The notes beneath the pieces are model-generated. The model made no database searches. It was not told the origin of the DNA and was given only the letters and a program-made list of their open reading frames with translations. From Mucilaginibacter lacusdianchii (GTDB lineage: Bacteria; Bacteroidota; Bacteroidia; Sphingobacteriales; Sphingobacteriaceae): 64,000 nt of DNA. Below, one piece after another: positions 32,930 through 40,152 of the stretch. Each line of letters starts with the position of its first letter. Within the stretch, counting starts at the first letter, position 1. A program made the position numbers and the translations under genes. Where the stretch lies: the NCBI RefSeq assembly GCF_009770985.1, contig NZ_WSRW01000002.1, positions 1,178,001-1,242,000 on the forward strand. The letters are read 5' to 3'.

Positions 32930-34233
32930 GCATTTACCAAGCGCATGGTTTTACGTTGTTCAGCAGCTGTAGTCATTGTTTTTGGCTTTCGGCCTTCATG
33001 GTCATTTAATAAGGCATTGACTTTACCTTGCACCTCATCAACTATACTCCAGTCCTTCTCGATATAAATATCTGTTATTTTATTACCGTGGTCTACATGG
33101 TTAAGTGCTAATGCAACGTCATCCTTGCTCATGCGGCATTTATTTCTTGCAAGGTTACCAAAGCTATGCCTTGCCCAGTAAAAAGTAATTCCGCTAAGAC
33201 CGGTTCTCGCGTTAATAGTTGACATACCTTCTTTGATAGCCCTATCCAAGCCGTGAGAATGGCGATAGCGGTTGTTTAGTCTTCCAAGATATTTTTCAAG
33301 CAACGGCTTTGCCTCTTTAACCAACTTAAGACTTATGAAAGCATTATCCTTCCTGCGCTTGGTTTTTGTTCTATTGTATTCAACGCGTCCTTTTTTGATA
33401 TGATCCTGTGTAAGATGATAAATATCAACTGCGTTCGTCCCACATAGGTAAAAGGATAACATAAACAAGTCACGTGCTAATTCAGCACGGCTCCCTGGTT
33501 CAACTTTACAATCCCGTATCAGCTTTATTCTTTCGACATCCAGATTCCTTTTGCGCGTCTCTGGTGCATCCACTATTTTGTAGTTATCGAACGGACAGTA
33601 AGGGATGCGGATTTGTCCTATTTGCGGTTTGTTAAAATGCTTCATCGCGGCTTTAAACAGAATACGGAGATCACGGAAGTGATTGTGAACTGCCCCGTCT
33701 GTCATTCCTTTTACCACACGCTTCCTCAACTGTCCTTGATTCATGCGTTTGATTTCCCGCTTGCCACGCAAGTACTTTTCATAGGCCGCTAACATCCATT
33801 CATTTATCTCAAGTGGGGATACGGTAGGCTGAATGAAATAGTCCTGCAAACTAAAAAGTACGGTTTTAAGTGTTCCAGCTGATCCAGTTCTTTTTTCATC
33901 TTCAAGTTCTTTTATATGGTTCTGACAGAATTTGAAGAAGTCTAAGGGTTCATCTTTATCCCGTAAATAGTTTCTGAGCGTTTCGGCATTAAAAAATTCC
34001 AATCTCGGGCCAAGGCTGCTAATCGTTACACGGTAGTCATCCAATGTTTTGTTCAATATCTGCTTTAAGACAGCGTCCTTCAAAGTGCATTTAGCGGTGA
34101 GCTGTTTATCAACAACAAAGTGCGGTGTATCAATGTACCTTTTGTCCCCTTTGTGTGATACTCTGATTTTTACGTTGTAAGTACCGTCTGCTTTTTTGTG
34201 GTGTTTGTGAATTTTAATACCAACTGTTGCCAT
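32926..34233 (-). CDS. Tyrosine recombinase/integrase of the element (Bacteroidota type)
   Basis: A 435-residue site-specific recombinase. Regions in order: an arm-binding N-terminal domain (MATVGIKIHKHHKKADGTYNVKIRV), a SAM-like core-binding domain (about 100-205) and the catalytic domain. The first catalytic Arg position appears replaced in SFYLCGTNAVDIYHL, as in several Bacteroidota integrases; a Lys is likely in KTKRRKDNAF, the second Arg in YWARHSFGN, and the Tyr nucleophile in ITDIYIEKDWS. The chosen start fits homologous N-termini; an ATG at 34263 would add ten residues. It faces away from the adjacent tRNA-Phe 3' end, its probable attachment site, and overlaps a small membrane-protein gene. 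Confidence 0.9.
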   Translation of the reverse strand: MATVGIKIHKHHKKADGTYNVKIRVSHKGDKRYIDTPHFVVDKQLTAKCTLKDAVLKQILNKTLDDYRVTISSLGPRLEFFNAETLRNYLRDKDEPLDFFKFCQNHIKELEDEKRTGSAGTLKTVLFSLQDYFIQPTVSPLEINEWMLAAYEKYLRGKREIKRMNQGQLRKRVVKGMTDGAVHNHFRDLRILFKAAMKHFNKPQIGQIRIPYCPFDNYKIVDAPETRKRNLDVERIKLIRDCKVEPGSRAELARDLFMLSFYLCGTNAVDIYHLTQDHIKKGRVEYNRTKTKRRKDNAFISLKLVKEAKPLLEKYLGRLNNRYRHSHGLDRAIKEGMSTINARTGLSGITFYWARHSFGNLARNKCRMSKDDVALALNHVDHGNKITDIYIEKDWSIVDEVQGKVNALLNDHEGRKPKTMTTAAEQRKTMRLVNA

Positions 34234-34268
34234 CACATAATTTGCTTGGCGAAAAAAGTCCAAATAGT

Positions 34269-34289
34269 TTTGTGCCCTATTTGTGCCCT
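34269..34289. repeat. Tandem TTTGTGCCCT repeat, possible integrase arm-binding site
   Basis: TTTGTGCCCT occurs at 34269-34278 and 34280-34289, an 11-bp period, close to one helical turn. It lies between the integrase start and the tRNA 3' end, where arm-type sites are expected. A perfect palindrome GGAACGTTCC (34335-34344) lies nearby. Confidence 0.35.
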
Positions 34290-34385
34290 TTTTTCGTGAA
34301 GTTTAACAAAAAATTATGTAAAAGCTATCGGAACGGAACGTTCCTGACAAAGTAGCGCTAACTACTAAAAAGTGCCTAAATATAC

Positions 34386-34422
34386 AAAAAAAGGCCTTTT
34401 TCTAGTGAAAAAGACCTTTTTT
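34386..34422 (-). terminator. Terminator downstream of tRNA-Phe
   Basis: On the minus strand a long stem (AAAAAAGG-type arms at 34386-34402 and 34407-34422, one G-U pair) directly follows the tRNA 3' end and finishes in a T tract. Confidence 0.6.
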
Positions 34423-34429
34423 GCTTTTG

Positions 34430-34502
34430 TGGTATCAGCTGGAATCGAACCAGCGACACAAGGATTTTCAGTCCTTTGCTCTACCAACTGAGCTATGATA
34501 CC
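34430..34502 (-). tRNA. tRNA-Phe (GAA)
   Basis: A 73-nt cloverleaf. The acceptor stem GGTATCA pairs with TGATACC with discriminator A, the D arm is AGCTCAGTTGGTAGAGC, the anticodon arm AAGGA-CTGAAAA-TCCTT has anticodon GAA at 34467-34469, and the T arm has GGTTCGATTCC. CCA is not encoded. The gene is intact, and its 3' end borders the mobile element. Confidence 0.96.
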
Positions 34503-34640
34503 GTTTCTCCGTTTGGGTTTGCAAATGTAGCCAGTTTTTTGATTTTGTGAAACTATTTTTAGAAAAAAGATGAAGTTTTTCTCAATTGACTGATAATGAA
34601 TAAGATTATTTTGCAATTCAGCTTATCTAAATTCGTACAA

Positions 34641-35123
34641 CTACTGTAGTTGGGATTTTAAAAACAGCAATGTGTTTCTTAATGTGTCTAACTGGCCAGA
34701 ACTCAAATTGCGGACAGGCACATTTAAGGTATGGGCCATCGAATCAATATCACCTTTAGGATCGCGATAAGTTTGCACAATGATATCATCTGCTTTAGTG
34801 TACATGCGTATGATGCCGCTGGTTTCAGTTCCTAGATAACTAAAATCATTGAACCGGCGCAGGCTGAAAGAAAAGTACTCCTGCCTGCCGTTGTAATAGG
34901 TTTTACGCAAGCGCAGAAAAGAATCGTCGGTGATATTTAAGCTCCAGTTTTTCAGTCGTCCGTCGCCCGATGAATCGTAGGCCTGGATAAGGCAACGGTT
35001 GCCCCAAAATAACGCTTGCTGCTTATCAGCGGTTGGCTTAAAGCACAAACTCAGTACCCCGCATACGATTCCGCCTAACACCGGAGATTTGCGTTGCGCA
35101 TTCCATAAAGCTGATTTTACCAT
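34641..35123 (-). CDS. Conserved hypothetical protein
   Basis: A 160-residue protein that I do not recognise. The N-terminal 30 residues are mildly hydrophobic (GGIVCGVLSLCFKP) and may be a weak signal or membrane segment; the rest has mixed strand content with YYNGRQEYFSFSLRRF in the middle and ends in a helix with LRNTLLFLKSQLQ. It is divergent from the gene at 35172, with 48 bases between them for both promoters. It is the first chromosomal gene beyond the tRNA. Confidence 0.65.
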   Translation of the reverse strand: MVKSALWNAQRKSPVLGGIVCGVLSLCFKPTADKQQALFWGNRCLIQAYDSSGDGRLKNWSLNITDDSFLRLRKTYYNGRQEYFSFSLRRFNDFSYLGTETSGIIRMYTKADDIIVQTYRDPKGDIDSMAHTLNVPVRNLSSGQLDTLRNTLLFLKSQLQ

Positions 35124-35171
35124 GACAACATTTGTACTTACCCTAAATTAAGAAAATCATACATTTGTTTT

Positions 35172-35663
35172 ATGCAATTTCCAGAAAATTCTAGAGTGTG
35201 GATTTACCAGTCGGACAGAGAATTAACCGACATAGAAACCGCCTCGCTGCAACAGCAATTAAATGCTTTTACCCAAGAATGGACCGCTCATAGCCATCAG
35301 CTTAAAGCCGCCGCTCTAATCAAATACAATCGCTTTATTATACTAATAGTAGACGAAAGCCAGGCAGGTGCAAGCGGATGTTCTATTGATAAATCGGTAA
35401 ACGTGATGAAGCAAATTGAACAGGCCTACAACATTAATTTGTTTGACCGGTTTAACTTAGCTTACCGGGAAGGCAGCCGTGTTCTGTCGGCGCCGCGCAC
35501 TCAGTTTGAAGAACTGATTAAACAAGGTCGTATTACACCCGAAACCACCGTATTTAACAACGTAGTACAAACCCTTTATGATTTGGAAACTAAATGGGAA
35601 GTACCGTTCAAAAACAGCTGGCATGCACAGCTATTTGGTAACTTAATAAAAACCAATGCTTAA
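35172..35663 (+). CDS. Conserved Bacteroidota protein (often mislabelled 'ABC transporter ATPase')
   Basis: A 163-residue cytosolic protein. It has no Walker motifs, so the database name often given to this family cannot reflect an ABC ATPase. Typical family segments are VWIYQSDREL at the start, CSIDKSVNVMKQIEQ in the middle and TTVFNNVVQTLYDLETKWEVPFKNSWHAQLF at the end. The C-S-I-D-K-S motif near residue 77 is conserved as far as I recall. Function unknown. It ends in a strong terminator shared with the convergent manA gene. Confidence 0.8.
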   Translation: MQFPENSRVWIYQSDRELTDIETASLQQQLNAFTQEWTAHSHQLKAAALIKYNRFIILIVDESQAGASGCSIDKSVNVMKQIEQAYNINLFDRFNLAYREGSRVLSAPRTQFEELIKQGRITPETTVFNNVVQTLYDLETKWEVPFKNSWHAQLFGNLIKTNA

Positions 35664-35666
35664 TAA

Positions 35667-35697
35667 AAAAGCCGGTAGCAATAAACTACCGGCTTTT
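35667..35697. terminator. Bidirectional terminator between the conserved gene and manA
   Basis: AAAAGCCGGTAG and CTACCGGCTTTT flank a 7-base loop and end in A/T tracts on both sides, between convergent genes. Confidence 0.85.
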
Positions 35698-35716
35698 CTT
35701 TTAGTGTGTTAAAAGC

Positions 35717-36697
35717 TTATGCTATATAGCTTTCCAGTATTTTGAACCCATTAGTAGTAGTTAATTCAACCTGATTAACACTGTTTGGTATCACTAAAGA
35801 GTCGCCCATTTTTACTGAAACAGACCCGCCATTGTATTTGATCTCGAATTCACCCTCTAAACAAACGTAAATAACGAATGAATCGAAAGCACTGTAGTCT
35901 TTAGATACATTTTCGGTATAATCTAGTACGTTGGTGGTAAAGTAAGGACAGCTCACCAGTGGTACTGTTTCGTTTTGTTTAGGCTGATACTGGGTTTTGT
36001 ACTCCGGATACTTTTTGTAATCGATAGCCGCTAAAGCTTCTTCGGTGTGCAATTCGCGTTTTTGACCTTTATCATCCACGCGGTCAAAGTCGTAAATGCG
36101 GTAGGTAATGTCTGATGTTTGCTGTATCTCGGCAATCAATAAGCCTTTACCAATAGTGTGTACACGACCGGCAGGTAAAAAGAACACATCACCAGCTTTT
36201 ATATCTTCTTTATTCAGAATATCAGTTAAATTTCCGCTGTTCAGCTTATCTACATAAACCTGTTCGTTCACATCCTGATTAAAGCCCGCAATTAAAGTAG
36301 CGCCTGGATCAGCTTCTATTACATACCACATTTCAGTTTTACCAAAAGAGTTGTGACGTTCTTTAGCCAATGTATCATCCGGGTGTACCTGTATGGAAAG
36401 ATCGTCTGCAGCGTCAATAAACTTTACCAGTAACGGGAAAGTGTTGCCAAAACGATTGTAAACAGCCTCTCCTACCAGTTCGCCTTTATATTGTTCCAGC
36501 AAATCGGCTAATGACTGTCCGGCCAGTTCGCCATCGGCTACTACCGATACGTCCGACTTTACGCCAGACACCTCCCATGTTTCACCACAGTTAGGCAAAT
36601 CGCCAAAATCTTTATGCAAGTAAGTTTTAATTTTCTGGCCGCCCCAGATTTTGTCTTTATAAATGGTTTTGAATTTTAAAGGATACAGTTGTGACAT
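35717..36697 (-). CDS. manA: Mannose-6-phosphate isomerase, class I
   Basis: A 326-residue cytosolic cupin enzyme that interconverts mannose-6-phosphate and fructose-6-phosphate. The N-terminus reads FKTIYKDKIWGGQKI, the zinc-site segment is IQVHPDD (about residue 98) with KTEMWYV following, and FFLPAGRVHTIGKG supplies a further ligand. The C-terminal cupin half ends MGDSLVIPNSVNQVEL. It is the short class I form found in Bacteroidota and Firmicutes. It lies downstream of icd with a terminator between them, so it has its own promoter. Confidence 0.93.
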   Translation of the reverse strand: MSQLYPLKFKTIYKDKIWGGQKIKTYLHKDFGDLPNCGETWEVSGVKSDVSVVADGELAGQSLADLLEQYKGELVGEAVYNRFGNTFPLLVKFIDAADDLSIQVHPDDTLAKERHNSFGKTEMWYVIEADPGATLIAGFNQDVNEQVYVDKLNSGNLTDILNKEDIKAGDVFFLPAGRVHTIGKGLLIAEIQQTSDITYRIYDFDRVDDKGQKRELHTEEALAAIDYKKYPEYKTQYQPKQNETVPLVSCPYFTTNVLDYTENVSKDYSAFDSFVIYVCLEGEFEIKYNGGSVSVKMGDSLVIPNSVNQVELTTTNGFKILESYIA

Positions 36698-36835
36698 AGT
36701 AAGTATGATATTGAATTGCTAAATTACAGATAGAAATACAAACGGTTACAAATAGTTTGAAAAAACCTTTTAGCAGGCTTGCTATACCATTTTATTCAAC
36801 TTATTGAAAGCTTATTTAAGCTAACCGCTTTACAC

Positions 36836-36865
36836 AAAAAGCCCCGCTGTTTGGCGGGGCTTTTT
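36836..36865 (-). terminator. Terminator downstream of icd
   Basis: GCCCCGC (36841-36847) and GCGGGGC (36854-36860) with A and T tracts on either side, directly after the icd stop codon. Confidence 0.85.
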
Positions 36866-36883
36866 ACAATTAATAAGTATTGT

Positions 36884-38113
36884 TTACTTACCTAATTTAG
36901 CTTTCAGGTTTTCGTCGATAGCTTCCAAAAACTCTTCGGTGTATAGGTAATCGGTACCGTGTTCCACTTTTGGTTTAATGGTAATAGCCAAGTCTTTGGT
37001 CATTTTGCCGCTTTCCACAGTTTCAATACAAACCTGCTCTAAAGTATGGCAAAAATCAATCAGTTCCTGGTTGTTGTCCAGTTTACCGCGGAATTCCAAA
37101 CCACGGGTCCAGGCAAAAATAGAAGCGATTGGGTTGGTTGAAGTTGGACGACCAGCTTGATGCTCGCGGTAGTGACGGGTTACCGTACCGTGTGCAGCTT
37201 CAGCTTCCATAACGGTACCATCTGGGGTAACCAGTGTAGAAGTCATCAAACCTAATGAACCAAAACCTTGTGCTACGGTGTCAGACTGTACGTCGCCATC
37301 ATAGTTTTTACAAGCCCAAACAAAGTTACCGTTCCATTTCAGGGCCGAAGCAACCATGTCGTCAATCAGGCGGTGTTCGTAAACAATGCCTGCTTCGTCA
37401 AACTTAGCTTTGTAATCGTTTTGGTAAATTTCTTCAAAGATATCTTTGAAACGACCATCATATTTTTTAAGGATGGTGTTTTTGGTTGACAAATATAATG
37501 GCCAGCCTTTCATCAGCGCCTGGTTAAAGCAAGCATGTGCAAAACCACGGATGGACTCATCGGTGTTGTACATAGCCAAAGCCACACCATCGTTCTTGAA
37601 GTTGAATACTTCGAATGATTGCTCTTCGCTGCCATCTTCAGGAGTGAAGGTGATGGTTAATTTACCTTTGCCTTTGGTTATAAAATCGGTAGCGCGGTAC
37701 TGGTCGCCAAATGCGTGACGGCCGATGCAGATAGGCGCAGTCCAGTTAGGTACTAAACGTGGCACGTTGTTCATTACAATCGGCTCACGAAAAACTGTAC
37801 CATCCAATATGTTACGGATAGTACCGTTGGGTGATTTCCACATTTGTTTCAAACCAAACTCTTTTACACGAGCTTCGTCTGGTGTAATGGTGGCACATTT
37901 TATACCAACACCATATTGTTTAATAGCGTTAGCCGCATCAATAGTTACCTGATCGTTAGTTTCATCACGGTACTCAATACCCAGATCGAAGTATTTTACG
38001 TCCAGATCCAAGTATGGAAAAATCAGCTTATCTTTAATAAACTGCCAGATAATGCGGGTCATTTCATCCCCATCCAGTTCTACTACCGGATTTTCTACTT
38101 TAATTTTTGACAT
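36884..38113 (-). CDS. icd: NADP-dependent isocitrate dehydrogenase
   Basis: A 409-residue TCA-cycle enzyme that converts isocitrate to 2-oxoglutarate. It begins [20 protein letters not shown], the N-terminus of the eukaryote-like dimeric NADP enzyme, followed by [19 protein letters not shown] (isocitrate site), and [19 protein letters not shown] with the metal-binding aspartates. An in-frame ATG at 38167 exists, but a TATATTTG -7 box at 38165-38172 would then overlap the start, so 38113 is chosen. It is a single gene with its own terminator. Confidence 0.95.
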   Translation of the reverse strand: MSKIKVENPVVELDGDEMTRIIWQFIKDKLIFPYLDLDVKYFDLGIEYRDETNDQVTIDAANAIKQYGVGIKCATITPDEARVKEFGLKQMWKSPNGTIRNILDGTVFREPIVMNNVPRLVPNWTAPICIGRHAFGDQYRATDFITKGKGKLTITFTPEDGSEEQSFEVFNFKNDGVALAMYNTDESIRGFAHACFNQALMKGWPLYLSTKNTILKKYDGRFKDIFEEIYQNDYKAKFDEAGIVYEHRLIDDMVASALKWNGNFVWACKNYDGDVQSDTVAQGFGSLGLMTSTLVTPDGTVMEAEAAHGTVTRHYREHQAGRPTSTNPIASIFAWTRGLEFRGKLDNNQELIDFCHTLEQVCIETVESGKMTKDLAITIKPKVEHGTDYLYTEEFLEAIDENLKAKLGK

Positions 38114-38164
38114 ATCGGGTTGCTTGTGGTTCAGTTTTAATTTGTAGTTCTGTTTTAAAACGCC

Positions 38165-38172
38165 CAAATATA
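38165..38172 (-). promoter_or_regulatory. -7 promoter element for icd
   Basis: TATATTTG on the minus strand matches TAnnTTTG exactly and lies 51 bases upstream of the icd start. Confidence 0.5.
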
Positions 38173-38287
38173 TAAATTTTGAATATAGACGAGTTTAAAT
38201 AAATAAATACCTGTAACCTTTGTTTAAGTAAAACAGTATAATTTGAAAGCTTAAGTTAAAAGACATATCTTTAAGCTGCTATATTTA

Positions 38288-38746
38288 ATGAAAAAATTTT
38301 TCCTAATTGTATTAACTATTGTTTGTGCGGCATTAATAACAAGCTGTAAAAATGACCCGGCCGTTATTCCTCCTTATTTGCAAAATCCTCAACTCATCGG
38401 CAAATGGCAATTGAAATCTGTTGAAATAAAAACGGAGGTTAGTGATATCGACGATTTACCAACCGACTTTTATTCTGATTTTACGCCTAATGATTATTTT
38501 GAATTTAAAGACAACAACGCAGCGATGTATTCATCCAGCCTGATTGGAAAAACATATACAGGTTATTATTCAACCCGTGCTGATGCAACACCACAAACGC
38601 TTAACTTTAAAAGCGCAAACTTTAACATTAACTTTTTTATAGAAAGCATTAGCTCAAATGAGTTGGTTCTTTATCAAACCCGTTCTATTACTGATGACAA
38701 TGATGTTACCACAACAGTAACCAGTACTTATACTTATTCGCACTAA
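38288..38746 (+). CDS. Lipocalin-like lipoprotein
   Basis: A 152-residue predicted lipoprotein (lipobox LITSC, Cys20). The mature part starts with LIGKWQLKSVEIK, the opening strand of lipocalin-like domains common in Bacteroidota, and continues in short strands with a Thr-rich end. No function is known. It is followed 14 bases later by an outer-membrane-type gene and probably shares its transcript. Confidence 0.75.
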   Translation: MKKFFLIVLTIVCAALITSCKNDPAVIPPYLQNPQLIGKWQLKSVEIKTEVSDIDDLPTDFYSDFTPNDYFEFKDNNAAMYSSSLIGKTYTGYYSTRADATPQTLNFKSANFNINFFIESISSNELVLYQTRSITDDNDVTTTVTSTYTYSH

Positions 38747-38760
38747 TCAGCCATTACGTT

Positions 38761-39465
38761 TTGAAAAAAATATTATTTACTTCTGCTATTTGTCTGCTGT
38801 GTTTATTTGCCAAAGCACAGATAGCATGGAATTATGCCCAATATGATTTAGGCTTTGCCGGCGCTATCAACTCGGCCTACAGTGATGCCGAAACTATCAA
38901 AAAGACTAATGCAGTGCTTTTTAATTTCACTTACAACCATACCCCGTTTTTTAACTACGTAGCCGAGTTACAATTTGGCAAACTGGCTGGCGGCGACCAC
39001 TTCAACACACTGTCGGGCCGTGAGTTTAAAAATCAGTATGTAGCCCTCAGTTTCAGACCACAGCTGCAAGCCGGCGAGTTTATAGATTATGCTAACAGTA
39101 CTTTCATCAACGCATTTAAAAATTTATACATCAGTGCAGGCGTTGGTGTGATTTTTAACGACATGAAAGAAATTGAGCGTAACTCACTGTATATTGAAGA
39201 TTACACCGCCACCGGCTTAAATACCAGCACCGAGTTTTTTGTTCCTGTAAAAGTTGGTTACGAATTTAAGCTATATAATAAATACGATGAGCCATCCTTT
39301 AAAATTGACCTGGGCTATCAGCACAATTTTATTTTGGGCGATCAGATGGATGGCATTAAGGCCGGTATAAAAAACGACGCATACGGTCAGTGGATATTAG
39401 GATTAAAATTTGCCATTGGTGGTATCACTTCATACCGCAAGCAAATTTCAAGATATCAGTATTAA
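38761..39465 (+). CDS. Outer-membrane beta-barrel-like protein
   Basis: A 234-residue exported protein starting at TTG, with signal MKKILFTSAICLLCLFAKAQ. The body has alternating aromatic strands (YVALSFRPQLQAGEF, LYISAGVGVIF, YEFKLYNKYDEPSFKIDLGYQHNFI) and a terminal strand WILGLKFAIGG, which suggests a small barrel related to OmpA/outer-membrane proteins of Bacteroidota. I cannot name it. It follows the lipocalin-like lipoprotein in the same direction and ends in a strong terminator. Confidence 0.7.
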   Translation: MKKILFTSAICLLCLFAKAQIAWNYAQYDLGFAGAINSAYSDAETIKKTNAVLFNFTYNHTPFFNYVAELQFGKLAGGDHFNTLSGREFKNQYVALSFRPQLQAGEFIDYANSTFINAFKNLYISAGVGVIFNDMKEIERNSLYIEDYTATGLNTSTEFFVPVKVGYEFKLYNKYDEPSFKIDLGYQHNFILGDQMDGIKAGIKNDAYGQWILGLKFAIGGITSYRKQISRYQY

Positions 39466-39486
39466 ATACCTTAACAAAGAATAAAA

Positions 39487-39524
39487 AAAAGCCGTTGCAA
39501 AGTTGTACTGCAACGGCTTTTTTA
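39487..39524 (+). terminator. Terminator after the outer-membrane barrel gene
   Basis: GCCGTTGCA (39491-39499) pairs with TGCAACGGC (39509-39517), followed by a run of seven T. Confidence 0.85.
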
Positions 39525-39636
39525 TTTAGTATTTAGTACACTGATTTACGGCATACCCCAAACAGATTGCACATTACAGGCGTTTTATTTTTGGCAGGAT
39601 TTTTACTGTATACTAATTGCACAAATTTTAAACCCT

Positions 39637-40098
39637 ATGAAAAATGACGATACCTTCTACCCCGGTTTCAATGACGAGAACCTGGATAGAGACAAAAAAA
39701 TGAAAGACGATTTGGAAGGCGATACTGCTGCCCATGATTTAAAATACGATCCGGACACAGACAGCTATGAGATCGCTGTTGAAAACAACGATCCGGATTA
39801 CGATCCGCCACAATTGTTTGATACCGCTGCACCCAACGGAAGCGACTTCGACTCAAGCTACGATGAGGCTAACCCTTATGATACGCAAGGCGAGTACGAT
39901 AAAAACCGCTCACTGGAAACAGATGCAGACTCACTGGGCATGCATATAGAGGGTGGCAACATTGTGGAGCTCGATCCAATTGACGAGGAACTATCCCGTA
40001 CACCCGAAGATGACCGCGACGATCTGGATGAAGAAGGTTATCCTAAAAACGATGCCGACATTAGCGGCGATGATAAGGACGATGATTTTCTAAAATAA
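39637..40098 (+). CDS. Highly acidic hypothetical protein
   Basis: A 153-residue cytosolic protein with no signal or membrane segment and a strong excess of Asp and Glu throughout, for example PDYDPPQLFD and ISGDDKDDDFLK. It is probably mostly disordered. The composition recalls small acidic stress or hydration proteins, but I recognise no family. It stands alone between two terminators. Confidence 0.65.
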   Translation: MKNDDTFYPGFNDENLDRDKKMKDDLEGDTAAHDLKYDPDTDSYEIAVENNDPDYDPPQLFDTAAPNGSDFDSSYDEANPYDTQGEYDKNRSLETDADSLGMHIEGGNIVELDPIDEELSRTPEDDRDDLDEEGYPKNDADISGDDKDDDFLK

Positions 40099-40100
40099 AA

Positions 40101-40134
40101 CAAAAGCCCTCTCAAAATTTGAGAGGGCTTTTGT
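40101..40134. terminator. Bidirectional terminator between the acidic protein gene and dnaX
   Basis: AGCCCTCTC (40105-40113) pairs with GAGAGGGCT (40121-40129), with A and T tracts on both sides, between convergent genes. Confidence 0.85.
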
Positions 40135-40152
40135 TTTCACGCTTTATTTAGT

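Larger units (their letters stand above)
1..34430. mobile_element. Right part of an integrated element with metal-resistance cargo, inserted at tRNA-Phe
   Basis: A tyrosine recombinase gene lies just inside the 3' end of an intact tRNA-Phe gene, the usual arrangement for tRNA-targeted integrative elements. Everything to its left is accessory in character: mutagenic polymerase genes, copper, zinc/cadmium and arsenic resistance, and a stand-alone predicted nuclease. Everything to its right is housekeeping. No transfer, relaxase or replication genes are visible, so the type of element (ICE, mobilizable island or decayed remnant) cannot be told. A second copy of the tRNA 3' end, expected at the left end, was not seen and is probably outside the window. 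That the whole stretch is one element is inference. Confidence 0.6.

Noticed and set aside
32715..32972. Plus-strand frame of 85 codons
   Set aside because: It overlaps the integrase end and the better-supported 55-residue minus-strand membrane protein coupled to it.
1..34430. Left attachment site of the element inside the window
   Set aside because: No second copy of the tRNA-Phe 3' end (GAATCGAACCAGCG) was noticed in the sequence to the left; an exact search is needed to be sure.
34365..34616. Minus-strand frame of 83 codons across tRNA-Phe
   Set aside because: It contains the well-known false peptide produced by translating a tRNA gene.
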